Numbered from the stretch's first letter, positions 8,681 to 17,495 are shown. The stretch is 64,000 nucleotides of DNA from Paraburkholderia solisilvae (GCF_902859875.1 NZ_CADIKF010000035.1:1-64000); one strand, 5' to 3'. Notes: generated from the letters alone by a model not told the origin. Translations and numbers: made by a program.

Positions 8681-9745
8681 ATGTCCACTCTGAGCGAAGT
8701 CGCCGCACGCGCCGGCGTCACGTCGGCCACGGTCTCGAACGTGCTGCGCAACCGCGGACGGGTCGGCGATGAGACACGCCAGCGCGTGCTCGACGCGGTC
8801 GCCGCGCTCGGCTACCGGCCGCATCTGGCCGCGCGTGCGCTCGCCGAAGGGCGCGCGCCGACCATCGCGCTGATGGTGTCGAGCATCGCGAATCCGTTCT
8901 ATCCGGAGTTTGCGCTCGCGGTCGAACGCGCGGCGCGCATCAGCGGCCGCTTCGTGATCATCTGCAATACGAACCAGGACCCGCTCGCGGGTCGCGCATA
9001 TCTCGAACAGATTGCCGGCACGTTATCCGAAGGCGTGCTCGTGATGAACGCGAACCTCGATTTCGACGACTTGCATCAAACCGAAGCGCGCGGCACGCCG
9101 GTCGTGCTATGCATGTGGGAGCGGCCGCTCGATCCGCCGGGGCTGCCGTGCGTCGCGGTCGATTTCCGGCGCGCGGGCGAGCTCGCCGCGCGACATCTGC
9201 TCGAACTCGGGCACCGGCAGATTGTTGCGATTGTCGGCAGCAAGCGCGCGGGAATTCATGCGGCGCGTTATGAAGGCTTCGTCGACGCATTGCGCGCCGC
9301 CGGCGTGAAGCTGCCGCGCACCTGCGTGCGGCATGCGCCCGATACGATCGAAGGCGGCTATGCGGCCGCGCGTGAACTGCTCGAGTTGCATCCCGCGACC
9401 ACCGCGATCTTCGCGAGCAACGACCTGCCCGCGCTCGGCTCGATTCACGCGGCATTCGATCTGAGGCGCGACGTGCCGGCAGATCTGTCGGTGATCGGCA
9501 TTACCGATATTCAACTCGCGCGGCAGTCGCGCCCACCGCTCACCACGGTCCAGGTGCCGACGGTCGAGGCGGCGGAAATGGCGGTGTCGCTGTTGCGCGA
9601 GCTGATCGAGCGGCCGCCGCACACGCATCAGGCGGCGCGGCGCGGCGGCCGGGCCGCACATGAGCCACCGCGTGTGCGTGTGGCCTCGGAGCCGACGCTG
9701 ATCGTGCGCGGCTCGACCTCCGCGCCGCGCCGGGTGCGCGGCTGA
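8681..9745 (+). CDS. LacI-family transcriptional regulator of the galactoside locus
   Basis: 354 aa from ATG 8681 (MSTLSEVAARAGVTS), chosen because LacI proteins begin almost directly with the helix-turn-helix. The HTH spans about residues 3-25 and the hinge runs to about 55 (GYRPHLAARALAEG). A periplasmic-binding-protein-like effector domain follows from about 60 to 310, with the family's NDLPALGSIHA segment. The C-terminal ~40 residues are Arg/His/Ala-rich and longer than usual. It is transcribed divergently from the ABC ATPase/GH42 genes, with a perfect 16-bp palindrome between them. It therefore probably represses that operon and is released by a galactoside-derived inducer. Confidence 0.92.
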   Translation: MSTLSEVAARAGVTSATVSNVLRNRGRVGDETRQRVLDAVAALGYRPHLAARALAEGRAPTIALMVSSIANPFYPEFALAVERAARISGRFVIICNTNQDPLAGRAYLEQIAGTLSEGVLVMNANLDFDDLHQTEARGTPVVLCMWERPLDPPGLPCVAVDFRRAGELAARHLLELGHRQIVAIVGSKRAGIHAARYEGFVDALRAAGVKLPRTCVRHAPDTIEGGYAAARELLELHPATTAIFASNDLPALGSIHAAFDLRRDVPADLSVIGITDIQLARQSRPPLTTVQVPTVEAAEMAVSLLRELIERPPHTHQAARRGGRAAHEPPRVRVASEPTLIVRGSTSAPRRVRG

Positions 9746-9956
9746 ACGGCGCATACCCGCACGCCGCTTTGGCCCATACGCAGTCAACCTTTCAAGTGCT
9801 GCTGCCGACGCGAAGTCGTGTAACCGGCTATGCTTCGTATTTCCGCATTCCGGCCGCCGCGCCGGACACGCGGCGCCCCGCTGCATCCCGCATCACCCAT
9901 TTCGTACGCATTCGTACGCTTTCCGTTCCTTACGTCTTCATTGCGGAGAACCGTCC

Positions 9957-10955
9957 ATGCAATATTGCAAATTCGGCGGCACAGGCCTGAGTGTTTCGCG
10001 CCTGTGTCTCGGCACGATGACTTTCGGTATTCAAACCGACGAAACCGTGTCGCGCGCCATTCTCGACAAAGCCACCGACGCCGGCGTCACCTTTATCGAC
10101 ACCGCCGATGCGTATCCGCTCGGCGCGACGGTCGAGCAGACCGGCATCACCGAGGAAATCATCGGCCGCTGGCTCAAGGGCAAACGCAGCCGCTTTATCG
10201 TCGCGACCAAGGCGTTCAACAAGGTCGGGCCGTCGGAGTGGGACCAGGGTTCGTCGCGCAAGCACCTGCTCAATGCAATCGACAATTCGCTGCGACGCCT
10301 GAACACCGACTACGTCGATCTGTACCAGTTGCATCAGGACGATCACAGCACCCCGCTCGACGAAACGCTCGAGGCGCTCGATACGATCGTGCGCTCGGGC
10401 AAGGCGCGCTATGTCGGCGTGTCGAACTTTCTCGCGTACCGGCTGGCCCGCGCGCTCGGCCGCTCGGATGTGCTGCGCGTCGCGCGCTTCGTATCGATGC
10501 AGCCGCGCTACAACCTGCTGTTCCGTCAGATCGAGCGTGAACTGCTGCCGCTCGCCGCCGAGGAAAAGCTTGCGGTGATGCCGTACAACCCGCTTGCGGC
10601 CGGCTTGCTGACCGGCAAGCATCGTCACGATGCGAAGCCGACCGAAGGACGCTTCACATCCGCGACGGTCGGCCAGGCCGGCGCGATGTATCAGGAGCGC
10701 TACTGGCATGAGCGCGAGTTTCAGACAGTCGACAAGCTGCGCGGCATCGTCGAGCCGACCGGCGAATCGCTTTTGAAGACGTCGCTTGCATGGGTGCTCT
10801 CGAATCCGGTCGTGACATCCGTGATCATCGGCGCAAGCCGGCCGGAACAGCTCGACGAAACGCTCGCGGCGGTCGATCTCAAGCTCGACCCGGAGCTGAA
10901 GGCGCAACTCGACGATGCGACCGTCGAGTATCGCTGGGGCGACGCGGCGCGGTAA
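9957..10955 (+). CDS. Aldo/keto reductase
   Basis: 332 aa, with GGAG 9 nt before the ATG. It is an NADPH-dependent carbonyl reductase of the AKR superfamily with a (beta/alpha)8 barrel. The catalytic tetrad is visible: Asp48 (FIDTADAY), Tyr53, Lys85 (VATKAF) and His126 (YQLHQDD). The cofactor-binding segment near the C-terminus is VIIGASRPEQLDETL. The N-terminal MQYCKFGGTGLSVSRLCLGTM is typical of YghZ/Tas-like members. It stands alone between the LacI gene and a divergent gene. The substrate cannot be deduced. Confidence 0.9.
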   Translation: MQYCKFGGTGLSVSRLCLGTMTFGIQTDETVSRAILDKATDAGVTFIDTADAYPLGATVEQTGITEEIIGRWLKGKRSRFIVATKAFNKVGPSEWDQGSSRKHLLNAIDNSLRRLNTDYVDLYQLHQDDHSTPLDETLEALDTIVRSGKARYVGVSNFLAYRLARALGRSDVLRVARFVSMQPRYNLLFRQIERELLPLAAEEKLAVMPYNPLAAGLLTGKHRHDAKPTEGRFTSATVGQAGAMYQERYWHEREFQTVDKLRGIVEPTGESLLKTSLAWVLSNPVVTSVIIGASRPEQLDETLAAVDLKLDPELKAQLDDATVEYRWGDAAR

Positions 10956-11138
10956 TGATGCGCGGTGCGGCCGCGCGCACATCACGCGCCTGCGGAGGAT
11001 CCGCACGATGCCTTGTGCCGCGGCGGCGGCCGGGGAAGAAGTCTCGGCCGATGCCGCGGCGGTAACGCGCGCGGCCCGAATAAAGCGCGAGTGGCAATCG
11101 GGACATCTCACGCTTGCGTTGCGCAGCGCAACGTCCCT

Positions 11139-12203
11139 TCAGGCCTCGATATTGGTCGGCTTGAACGAGATGGCGCCGGTGCCGCCGTCGGGCCGTTTGA
11201 ATAGCGCCGCGCCATGGCCCCGCTCGTCGCGCCTCGCGATAGACAACGGCTGCGTAAAACCTAGCGTGACCGCAGCGGACTGAGGTCGCCCGCCTTGCGT
11301 GGCCCGCGCGGCGCGATTCGCCGCCTCGCTTTCCGTTTGCGCGGCGCTGGCGATGCGGCCTAGCAAGTCCAGCGCTTGCCGGGTGCCGTGCAACGTCGGA
11401 TGGGCCAGTCCGGCGATCAGTCCGTTCAATGCGCCGCTCGCGTCATCAGGTGTCGCGCTCCCCGCCGTCGTCGCCTTCCCCGCCGTCCTGTCCACCGGGC
11501 CGACAAACACGTGACTGTCTATTGTGCCGCTGCCAGCCGCGTCGCTGTCGCTACCGTCGTGCGACGACACCGTCACGACGGAGGCCGGCGGCAACGAAAA
11601 CGACATCAGCGCGCCCGACGCATCGCCCTGCATAACCGACTGAGTGGCGGACACCCGCTGATCCTCGAGAGAAACGGACAATGCGCCGGTAGTCGGATCG
11701 AATTCGATCGAAACTGAGCCCGAGCGCTCGTTGACCGACACCCCCGACGCGGACATCGCCTGGGAACCGTAACCGGCGGATACGGAGAACGCATCGGTGC
11801 TGGTTCCGGCGTAACTCGCGGTGAAGCTGATCGGCCCGCCCCCGGCCAGTTGCTGCTCGAAACCTGCGCTGGCTGCATCGGCTTGCTGCTGCGTAAAGCC
11901 GCTTTGCACCAGAAACTGATTGAGCGCCGCGCTCAACTGCTTGTCAGCGTTCGCCGACATCTCGCGTTGCCCGCTCGATGGGTCGATCGCCGTCGCGCTT
12001 TGCAGAGCCTGCCCGAACGCCACCTCGAGCTGGTTGACATGCATCGATGCCACCATCGCGTCGAGCCGCGGCAAGAGCGTCGCCGTGGCCTCGATCGCGT
12101 TGGATGAACTGGCGCCTGTTTGGCCCGTGCTAACCGACGCGGGCTGAGGAATCGGTGCGCCAGGCAACCCGGCGCTGTTACTGCTGCTGATCGAAATTGA
12201 CAT
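11139..12203 (-). CDS. Ser/Ala-rich, cysteine-free protein of unknown function, possibly secreted
   Basis: 354 aa with no cysteine at all. The N-terminus MSISISSSNSAGLPG is Ser-rich with no hydrophobic signal peptide. Residues about 40-120 are predicted mostly helical (LLPRLDAMVASMHVNQLEVAFGQ), the middle is beta-prone with SVSAGYGSQAMSASGVSV and similar, and the C-terminus is basic/Gly-rich. An unstructured Ser-rich N-terminus, lack of cysteine and low-complexity body are traits of type III-secreted or flagellar-type proteins, but no family is recognised and no secretion genes are nearby. The ribosome-binding site is weak (TGATGAA). Codon use matches a real gene. Function unknown. Confidence 0.6.
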   Translation of the reverse strand: MSISISSSNSAGLPGAPIPQPASVSTGQTGASSSNAIEATATLLPRLDAMVASMHVNQLEVAFGQALQSATAIDPSSGQREMSANADKQLSAALNQFLVQSGFTQQQADAASAGFEQQLAGGGPISFTASYAGTSTDAFSVSAGYGSQAMSASGVSVNERSGSVSIEFDPTTGALSVSLEDQRVSATQSVMQGDASGALMSFSLPPASVVTVSSHDGSDSDAAGSGTIDSHVFVGPVDRTAGKATTAGSATPDDASGALNGLIAGLAHPTLHGTRQALDLLGRIASAAQTESEAANRAARATQGGRPQSAAVTLGFTQPLSIARRDERGHGAALFKRPDGGTGAISFKPTNIEA

Positions 12204-12298
12204 GGCAGTTCATCAGAAGGATAGCTGGTGGACACGGCGAGTCTCCAACGTGGCGGACCCGATACCTGTCCAGTGATATCGGCAAATCGCCGCGCGAC

Positions 12299-12326
12299 TT
12301 GATACCGTTTAGAGCTTATATATACT
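12299..12326 (+). promoter_or_regulatory. Candidate promoter for the exported alpha/beta hydrolase gene
   Basis: TTGATA (12299-12304) and TATACT (12321-12326) with a 16-bp spacer, in a strikingly AT-rich patch ahead of the hydrolase. A second -10-like TATAAT lies at 12328-12333. Confidence 0.45.
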
Positions 12327-12336
12327 CTATAATGCG

Positions 12337-12365
12337 ATCGCCTACCGATGCCTTATATAGGCGAT
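12337..12365. promoter_or_regulatory. Inverted repeat downstream of the hydrolase promoter
   Basis: ATCGCCTA (12337-12344) and TAGGCGAT (12358-12365) form a perfect 8-bp inverted repeat with a 13-bp spacer, between promoter and start codon. It could be an operator or a 5'-UTR hairpin. Confidence 0.4.
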
Positions 12366-12402
12366 GCCGAACGCCCGCCCGACCTGATAGAGGACCCGAC
12401 GC

Positions 12403-13866
12403 GTGATATTCATTCGATTTGCACGGCGTGCAGCGCTGATGCTGATGGCGATGTCGCTGCTATCCGGCAGTGCCGCCGCAGCCGATACATACGAGGTGTC
12501 GTACAAATATGCGACCGTCGACGGCATCAAGATTTTTTACCGCGAAGCCGGTGACCGCTCGAAGCCGACCTTACTGCTGCTGCACGGTTTTCCGTCTTCG
12601 TCGCACGAATTCAGGGACCTGATTCCGCTGGTTGCGGAAGACTTCCACGTCATCGCGCCGGACTATCCCGGCATGGGCTATAGCGAAGCACCGCCAGCCA
12701 GTCAATTCACGCCGACATTCGATCACGTCGCGGACGTGGTCGAGCAACTGCTCGCCAACCTCGGCGAGCGGCGTGTGATTGTCTATATGACTGACTTTGG
12801 CGGCCCGGTCGGCATGCGAATCGCGCTGCGCCGCCCGGAGTGGATCGCCGGGCTGGTGTTCCAGAACGCCGTCATTTCGCTATCGGGCATCGATCCCGCG
12901 CGAATCGCCCGCGACGAGAAGCTTGCCGGCGCGCCCAGCGCTGAAAAACGCGCGCTCGCGGAAAGCCATGTGTCGCTCGAAACCGCGCTGCTGCTCTATC
13001 GGCACGGCGCGCGCAATCCGGCGGCGTTGAATCCGGATGCGTGGACCGTCGATGCCGCGACCCTCGCGAACCCCGACAGCCGCCGCATCATGACCGATCT
13101 GCAACTCGACATTCCGTCGAATCTCGCGTCTTTTCCGGCCTGGCAGCGCTATTTGCGGACCGAGCAGCCGCCCACGCTCGTCGTGTGGGGCAAGAACGAC
13201 CCGCTCTTCGTCGTCGCGGCGGCCGACGCCATCCGCAACGAGGTTCCTGGCGCCGTCGTGCGCTATTACGATACGGGCCATTTCGCCCTGGAAGAAGACC
13301 ATGCGGACATCGCCGCGCGGATCAGACAGATGTTCGCTCCCGTTCACGTGCGCGGCGCCGTCGATGCGCTCGACGGCGACATATTGACGGTCCGCACACG
13401 CGACGGCCGGCGGCAAACCACCACGCTCAACGCGGACACGCGATATGCCGCGGTCAAACCGTTCGAATGGTCGCAGCTCAAGCCGGGGGCTTATGTGGGC
13501 GCTGCCGGCCTACCCGCGGACGGCGGTGTGCGGGCATTCGAAGTAATGGTGTACCGCGAGGAGCGACGCGGCACCGCGCAGGGCAGTCACAATTGGGACC
13601 TCGCGCCGGGCAGCAGCATCACGAACGCCACGGTCGCGTCAGTTGCCGCCGGACCCGCGGGCCACGACCTGCAGCTGACTTATGGCGAGCAGACGGTCGC
13701 GGTGACGGTGCCCGCGACTGCGCCGATCGTGACGTACGCGCCGGCGGAGCGCGCCGACCTGAAGCCAGGCGCGGCCGTATTTCTGGTGGCGATACCCGCA
13801 GCCCACGGAAGAACCGGCGCGCTGAGCATAGTGGTGGAGAAGAACGGCGTCAAACCGCCCCTGTAG
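12403..13866 (+). CDS. Exported alpha/beta hydrolase (dehalogenase/epoxide-hydrolase-like) with an extra C-terminal region
   Basis: 487 aa. GTG start with AGAGGA upstream, and a signal peptide over about residues 1-27 (MLMAMSLLSGSAAAA-D). The alpha/beta-hydrolase domain covers about 35-312: oxyanion segment HGFPSSSHEF, nucleophile Asp131 in YMTDFGGPVG, acid Asp266 in WGKNDPLF, His293 in DTGHFALEED. An Asp nucleophile marks the haloalkane dehalogenase/epoxide hydrolase branch. The remaining ~170 residues hold two similar beta-rich segments (VRGAVDALDGDILTVRT and ITNATVASVAAGPAGHDL), like exported DUF5666-type domains. This fusion is unusual. A TetR gene follows 126 bp downstream on the same strand and may control it. 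Confidence 0.82.
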   Translation: MIFIRFARRAALMLMAMSLLSGSAAAADTYEVSYKYATVDGIKIFYREAGDRSKPTLLLLHGFPSSSHEFRDLIPLVAEDFHVIAPDYPGMGYSEAPPASQFTPTFDHVADVVEQLLANLGERRVIVYMTDFGGPVGMRIALRRPEWIAGLVFQNAVISLSGIDPARIARDEKLAGAPSAEKRALAESHVSLETALLLYRHGARNPAALNPDAWTVDAATLANPDSRRIMTDLQLDIPSNLASFPAWQRYLRTEQPPTLVVWGKNDPLFVVAAADAIRNEVPGAVVRYYDTGHFALEEDHADIAARIRQMFAPVHVRGAVDALDGDILTVRTRDGRRQTTTLNADTRYAAVKPFEWSQLKPGAYVGAAGLPADGGVRAFEVMVYREERRGTAQGSHNWDLAPGSSITNATVASVAAGPAGHDLQLTYGEQTVAVTVPATAPIVTYAPAERADLKPGAAVFLVAIPAAHGRTGALSIVVEKNGVKPPL

Positions 13867-13913
13867 GCACGCGTGATATGGCGAACAGCGACGCGTGGCG
13901 CAAATTGAAGCGT

Positions 13914-13935
13914 ATTAACGTAAATTACAGTTAAT
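13914..13935. promoter_or_regulatory. Candidate TetR operator (nested inverted repeat)
   Basis: ATTAAC (13914-13919) and GTTAAT (13930-13935) form an inverted repeat, and between them GTAAATTAC (13920-13928) is itself palindromic. It lies 58 bp upstream of the TetR gene and is the typical size and symmetry of an autoregulatory TetR operator. Confidence 0.6.
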
Positions 13936-13992
13936 CTATGCTCTAATTTCCTCAACACGATCCGACGCCGCATTCCTTTAACCACGATACCC

Positions 13993-14586
13993 ATGCCACG
14001 AGTTTCCAGAGACCAGGCCGAAGCCAACCGCTTGCGGGTGACCAGGACGGCGGCGAAGTTGTATCGCGCAAGCGGCCTCGAACGAACCAGCGTCGCCGAC
14101 ATCATGGAAAGTGCCGATATGACAATCGGCGCGTTCCATCGGCAATTCGGCAGCAAGGAAGCGCTTGCGACCGAAGCCTGCCGCCATGCGTTTGCCGAAA
14201 TCTGCCTGCACTGGCAGCAGCGTATCCATCGGGATGGCGCGACCCAGGCGTTTGCGCGCTTAACGGCGGATTACCTGTCAACGAGGCACCGGGACGGCAG
14301 CGGTGAAGGCTGCGCCGCAGCCGCGCTCGCCGGCGATATCGCCCACCAACCTGCGCATAGCCCGCTGCGAAAGGCTTTTATCGCCGGCGTTCAGCACTTT
14401 GCCGCCATAATGGGAGAGATACTGCCAGCCGCGTTGTCGCCAAAGAAGCGTCGCCGGCGCGCGTTGGCGGTGTATGCAACGCTGGTCGGCGCGGTGACTA
14501 TCGCGCGCGCGACAAAGGGCGATGCGATTTCGGAAGAAGTCCTCGAGGCGGCCACGGATGCGGTGAAATTATTGCGCGACAACTGA
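13993..14586 (+). CDS. TetR/AcrR-family transcriptional regulator
   Basis: 197 aa. The N-terminal helix-turn-helix (about 12-55) has AAKLYRASGLERTSVADIM and the diagnostic AFHRQFGSKEALATEA. The C-terminal ligand-binding domain has the GCAAAALAGDIA segment of the NemR/YcdC-like subgroup (C-terminal domain near residues 90-190). It probably senses a small electrophile or organic molecule and represses itself and the upstream exported hydrolase; that link is inferred from order and the inverted repeat at 13914-13935. Confidence 0.88.
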   Translation: MPRVSRDQAEANRLRVTRTAAKLYRASGLERTSVADIMESADMTIGAFHRQFGSKEALATEACRHAFAEICLHWQQRIHRDGATQAFARLTADYLSTRHRDGSGEGCAAAALAGDIAHQPAHSPLRKAFIAGVQHFAAIMGEILPAALSPKKRRRRALAVYATLVGAVTIARATKGDAISEEVLEAATDAVKLLRDN

Positions 14587-14762
14587 GCAGACAAAGGGCG
14601 GCGGGCCGACAACGCGTCTGTGCTCGCGACCTCTCGTTGCGCACATCAACCGGTAGAGTGGCCCGCAAGCATATGGCGTGGCGAATGCGCTCGCCGGCTG
14701 CGGGCCGAATCCGGCATGGTGATGGCGCGTTCCGCGGCGAACCGTTTTCCCGCGCACTCGCC

Positions 14763-15833
14763 TCAACCGAACTTGCCGGTACGCTGGTTCGCCTCCGGCA
14801 ACTGACGGGTTTCGCGCAGCGAGCGCGGATGCCACAGCTTCGCGCCGCCTTCGATGCCCGCGGCGTTCGATACGACCGCCACATTCCCGGGCAGCGCGAA
14901 CGTCAGGTTCACCGCATTGCCGCCGCCGATCCACAGCCGGTCGTAATTCACGAGCCGCTGGAGAATGCCGATGATCTTCTCGACGCGCTTGTTCCAGCGT
15001 TTGTCGCCCACCGCCTCGCGGGCGTGCGCGCCGACGTACTCGTCATAGGTGCCGTGCTTGCTGACCGGATGATGGGCGAGCTCGAGATGCGGCATCAGTT
15101 CGCCATCGCGAAAGAGCGCGGTGCCCGCGCCCGTGCCGAGCGTCAGTACGAACTCGAGGCCGTGCCCCTGAATGGCCGCAAAGCCCTGCATCTCCGCATC
15201 GTTGATCATGCGCACCGGCACGTTGCCGACGCGTTTCGCGAGCATGTCGGCGAGCGGCACGCCATGCCAGCCTTCATCGCCGATATTCGGTGCGGTCAGC
15301 ACGCAGTTGTCGCGCACCACGCCAGGAAAGCCGATCGACATCCGCGTCGGATGTTGTTGCGCGAGCAACGGTTTGACGAGCGTCGCAAGCGTATCGACCA
15401 TCTGTTGCGGCGTGCACGGGTGCGGGGTCGCGACGCGCACGCGATCGCCGATCATCTTGCCGTGACCGTCGATAATCGCAGCCTTCAGGCCCGTGCCGCC
15501 GACGTCGATGGCGAGAATCCGTTCGCTCGACTCGCGGCCGGCCGCGATATGCGACGTAACCGCCGATGATTGGCGCGAGGCCTGCTTCGCCGTGACGGTC
15601 CGCTTTGCCGTGACCTTTTTTGCCGTCACTTTTTTTGCCGCGACCTTTTTCGCTGCGACCTTTTTCGCTCCGGCTTTTTTCGCCACGGTTTTTTTCGTCA
15701 CAGCCGTCTTCACCGCAGTCTTCCGTGCGGCAACCTTTTTAGCCGCCGATTTCACCGCACCGCGCGCAGCGGCCTTTTTCGCAGCCGTCTTGCTGCTTGC
15801 CACCTTTGTTTTTCGTGTCGGCATAGTCTTCAT
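14763..15833 (-). CDS. ROK-family (polyphosphate) glucokinase with histone-H1-like N-terminal tail
   Basis: 356 aa from 15833. A second ATG at 15824 is better spaced (9 nt) from the AAAGGG motif and may be the real start. Residues about 1-95 are Lys/Ala/Val-rich repeats of AAKK/VTAKK type, like the C-terminal tail of histone H1 or the alginate regulator AlgP. From about residue 105 a complete ROK kinase follows: DVGGTGLKAAIID (phosphate 1), SIGFPGVV, NDAEMQGFAA, LTLGTGAGTALF and the C-terminal WIGGGNAVN. It matches PPGK-type glucokinases that use polyphosphate or ATP to make glucose-6-phosphate. It lies 33 bp downstream of zwf, so its product would feed the next enzyme. The basic tail may bind polyphosphate or nucleic acid (inference). 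Confidence 0.87.
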   Translation of the reverse strand: MKTMPTRKTKVASSKTAAKKAAARGAVKSAAKKVAARKTAVKTAVTKKTVAKKAGAKKVAAKKVAAKKVTAKKVTAKRTVTAKQASRQSSAVTSHIAAGRESSERILAIDVGGTGLKAAIIDGHGKMIGDRVRVATPHPCTPQQMVDTLATLVKPLLAQQHPTRMSIGFPGVVRDNCVLTAPNIGDEGWHGVPLADMLAKRVGNVPVRMINDAEMQGFAAIQGHGLEFVLTLGTGAGTALFRDGELMPHLELAHHPVSKHGTYDEYVGAHAREAVGDKRWNKRVEKIIGILQRLVNYDRLWIGGGNAVNLTFALPGNVAVVSNAAGIEGGAKLWHPRSLRETRQLPEANQRTGKFG

Positions 15834-15866
15834 CCCTTTTTGCAGTTGTTCTCGTTACCGAACGCG

Positions 15867-17495
15867 CTAGCTGCGCTTCGGCTCGTCGTCGAGCGGCCGC
15901 CATGCGTGCCCCGTGCGCGCAAGCAGCGCGTCGGCTTCGGCCGGCCCGCTGCCGCCGGCCGCATAGTCGTGCACCGGCAGCGCCCCGTCTTTCGGATGCA
16001 GCACCCCGTCCACCGCCGCCCAGCTCGCCTCGATGCTATCGGCGCGCTGAAACAGCGTCTCGTCGCCGCGCATGCAGTCGTACAGCAAAGTCTCGTACCC
16101 GACGTTCGCCTCTTCCTTGAAAAAATCCTTGTAGTCGAACGTCGAGCGCACGCGGCCCATTTTCATCGTCGGCCCCGGCACTTTCACGTTGAAATCGAAA
16201 CGCGTGCCGTGCGCGGGATCGATGCGCAGCGTCAGCACGTTCGGCGTCAGCGAATCGACGGGGGTGTCGCGAAACATCAGGAACGGCACGCGCTTTAACT
16301 GCACCGCGATTTCGGTGCGGCGCGTCGCGAGCCGCTTGCCGGTGCGCAGATAGAACGGCACGCCCGCCCAGCGCCAGTTGTCCAGATGCACGCACGCCGC
16401 CGCATAGGTTTCCGTGGTGCTGTCGGGCGCGACATTCGGCTCGGTGCGATACGCGACACCCGCGGGCCCTTGCGCGTACTGCCCGAGGACGACGTCTTCC
16501 GCACGCAGCGGCTGGATCGCCGCGGACACCTCCGCCTTCTTGTCGCGCACGGTTTCCGCGTCGAACGAAGTCGGCGGCTCCATCGCGACCATCGCGAGCA
16601 GCTGGAACAGGTGATTGGGCAACATATCGCGAAACGCGCCGGTGTTGTCGTAGAACGCGCCGCGCCCTTCCACGCCGAGCGTTTCGGACGCGGTGATCTG
16701 CACGCTGTCGATATATTCGCGCCGCCACACCGGCTCGAACAGCGCATTCGCGAACCGCACCGCGAGAATGCTCTGCACGGTTTCCTTGCCGAGGAAGTGG
16801 TCGATCCGGTAAATCTGCTGTTCGTTCGCGTAGGTCAGGATATGCGCGTTCAGATCGCGCGCGGAGGCGAGATCGTTGCCGAACGGCTTCTCGATCACGA
16901 CGCGCCGGAAGCCGCCCGCAGCGTTCTCGTCGAGCAGACCCGCCTTGCCGAGCTGTTCGACGACCGGCTTGAAGAATCGCTCGCCGACCGCGAGGTAGAA
17001 AATCGCGTTGCCGCATCCGGCCTTGTTGCTCGCGATCTGCTGCTTCACGCGCTCGAACGTGTCCGCACTCGCGAAGTCGCCGCCAATATAGTGCATCCGC
17101 TGCGCGAGCCAGTTCCACGACTTTTCGTCGGCCTTGCCCGCGCTCGAGCGCTCGGCCGCGAACTGCTGCAGCGATGTGTGCAGATCGTCGCGCCACGAGT
17201 CGGTGCCGCGCTCGCCGCGATTCACGCCGATCACCTGCAAGCCGTTATCGAGCAGGCCGTCGACGACGAGGTTGTACAGCGCGGGCACCAGCAACCGTTT
17301 GGTCAGATCGCCGCCCGCGCCAAAGATCACCAGTGAGCACGGCGGTGCGGCGCAGTCGCCCGCGGGTCCGCAAGGACCGTCGCCGCGCGCGGTCGCAGCC
17401 GGCGGCGCGACCAGCACTTTCGCGCCGGAGGCGGCCGATGAGGACGATGCGGCGGACGGATTCGCTTCGATGGTGGCATTCGTATCGGACGGCAT
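15867..17495 (-). CDS. zwf: Glucose-6-phosphate 1-dehydrogenase
   Basis: 542 aa from ATG 17495 (MPSDTNATIEAN), with GAGGGAA upstream. It oxidises glucose-6-phosphate to 6-phosphogluconolactone with NADP+, entering the Entner-Doudoroff/pentose phosphate routes. Coenzyme site: FGAGGDLTKRLLVPALYNL. Active site: RIDHFLGKE. The C-terminal domain is full length. The first ~60 residues are a Ser/Ala/Pro-rich extension absent from typical ~490-aa homologues. It is followed after 33 bp by the ROK glucokinase, forming a two-gene unit that makes and oxidises glucose-6-phosphate. Confidence 0.95.
   Translation of the reverse strand: MPSDTNATIEANPSAASSSSAASGAKVLVAPPAATARGDGPCGPAGDCAAPPCSLVIFGAGGDLTKRLLVPALYNLVVDGLLDNGLQVIGVNRGERGTDSWRDDLHTSLQQFAAERSSAGKADEKSWNWLAQRMHYIGGDFASADTFERVKQQIASNKAGCGNAIFYLAVGERFFKPVVEQLGKAGLLDENAAGGFRRVVIEKPFGNDLASARDLNAHILTYANEQQIYRIDHFLGKETVQSILAVRFANALFEPVWRREYIDSVQITASETLGVEGRGAFYDNTGAFRDMLPNHLFQLLAMVAMEPPTSFDAETVRDKKAEVSAAIQPLRAEDVVLGQYAQGPAGVAYRTEPNVAPDSTTETYAAACVHLDNWRWAGVPFYLRTGKRLATRRTEIAVQLKRVPFLMFRDTPVDSLTPNVLTLRIDPAHGTRFDFNVKVPGPTMKMGRVRSTFDYKDFFKEEANVGYETLLYDCMRGDETLFQRADSIEASWAAVDGVLHPKDGALPVHDYAAGGSGPAEADALLARTGHAWRPLDDEPKRS

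Noticed and set aside
15560..15833. Separate H1/AlgP-like gene fused by a frameshift to the kinase
   Set aside because: The frame is continuous, codon use is even across the junction, and there is no internal ribosome-binding site ahead of the kinase domain.
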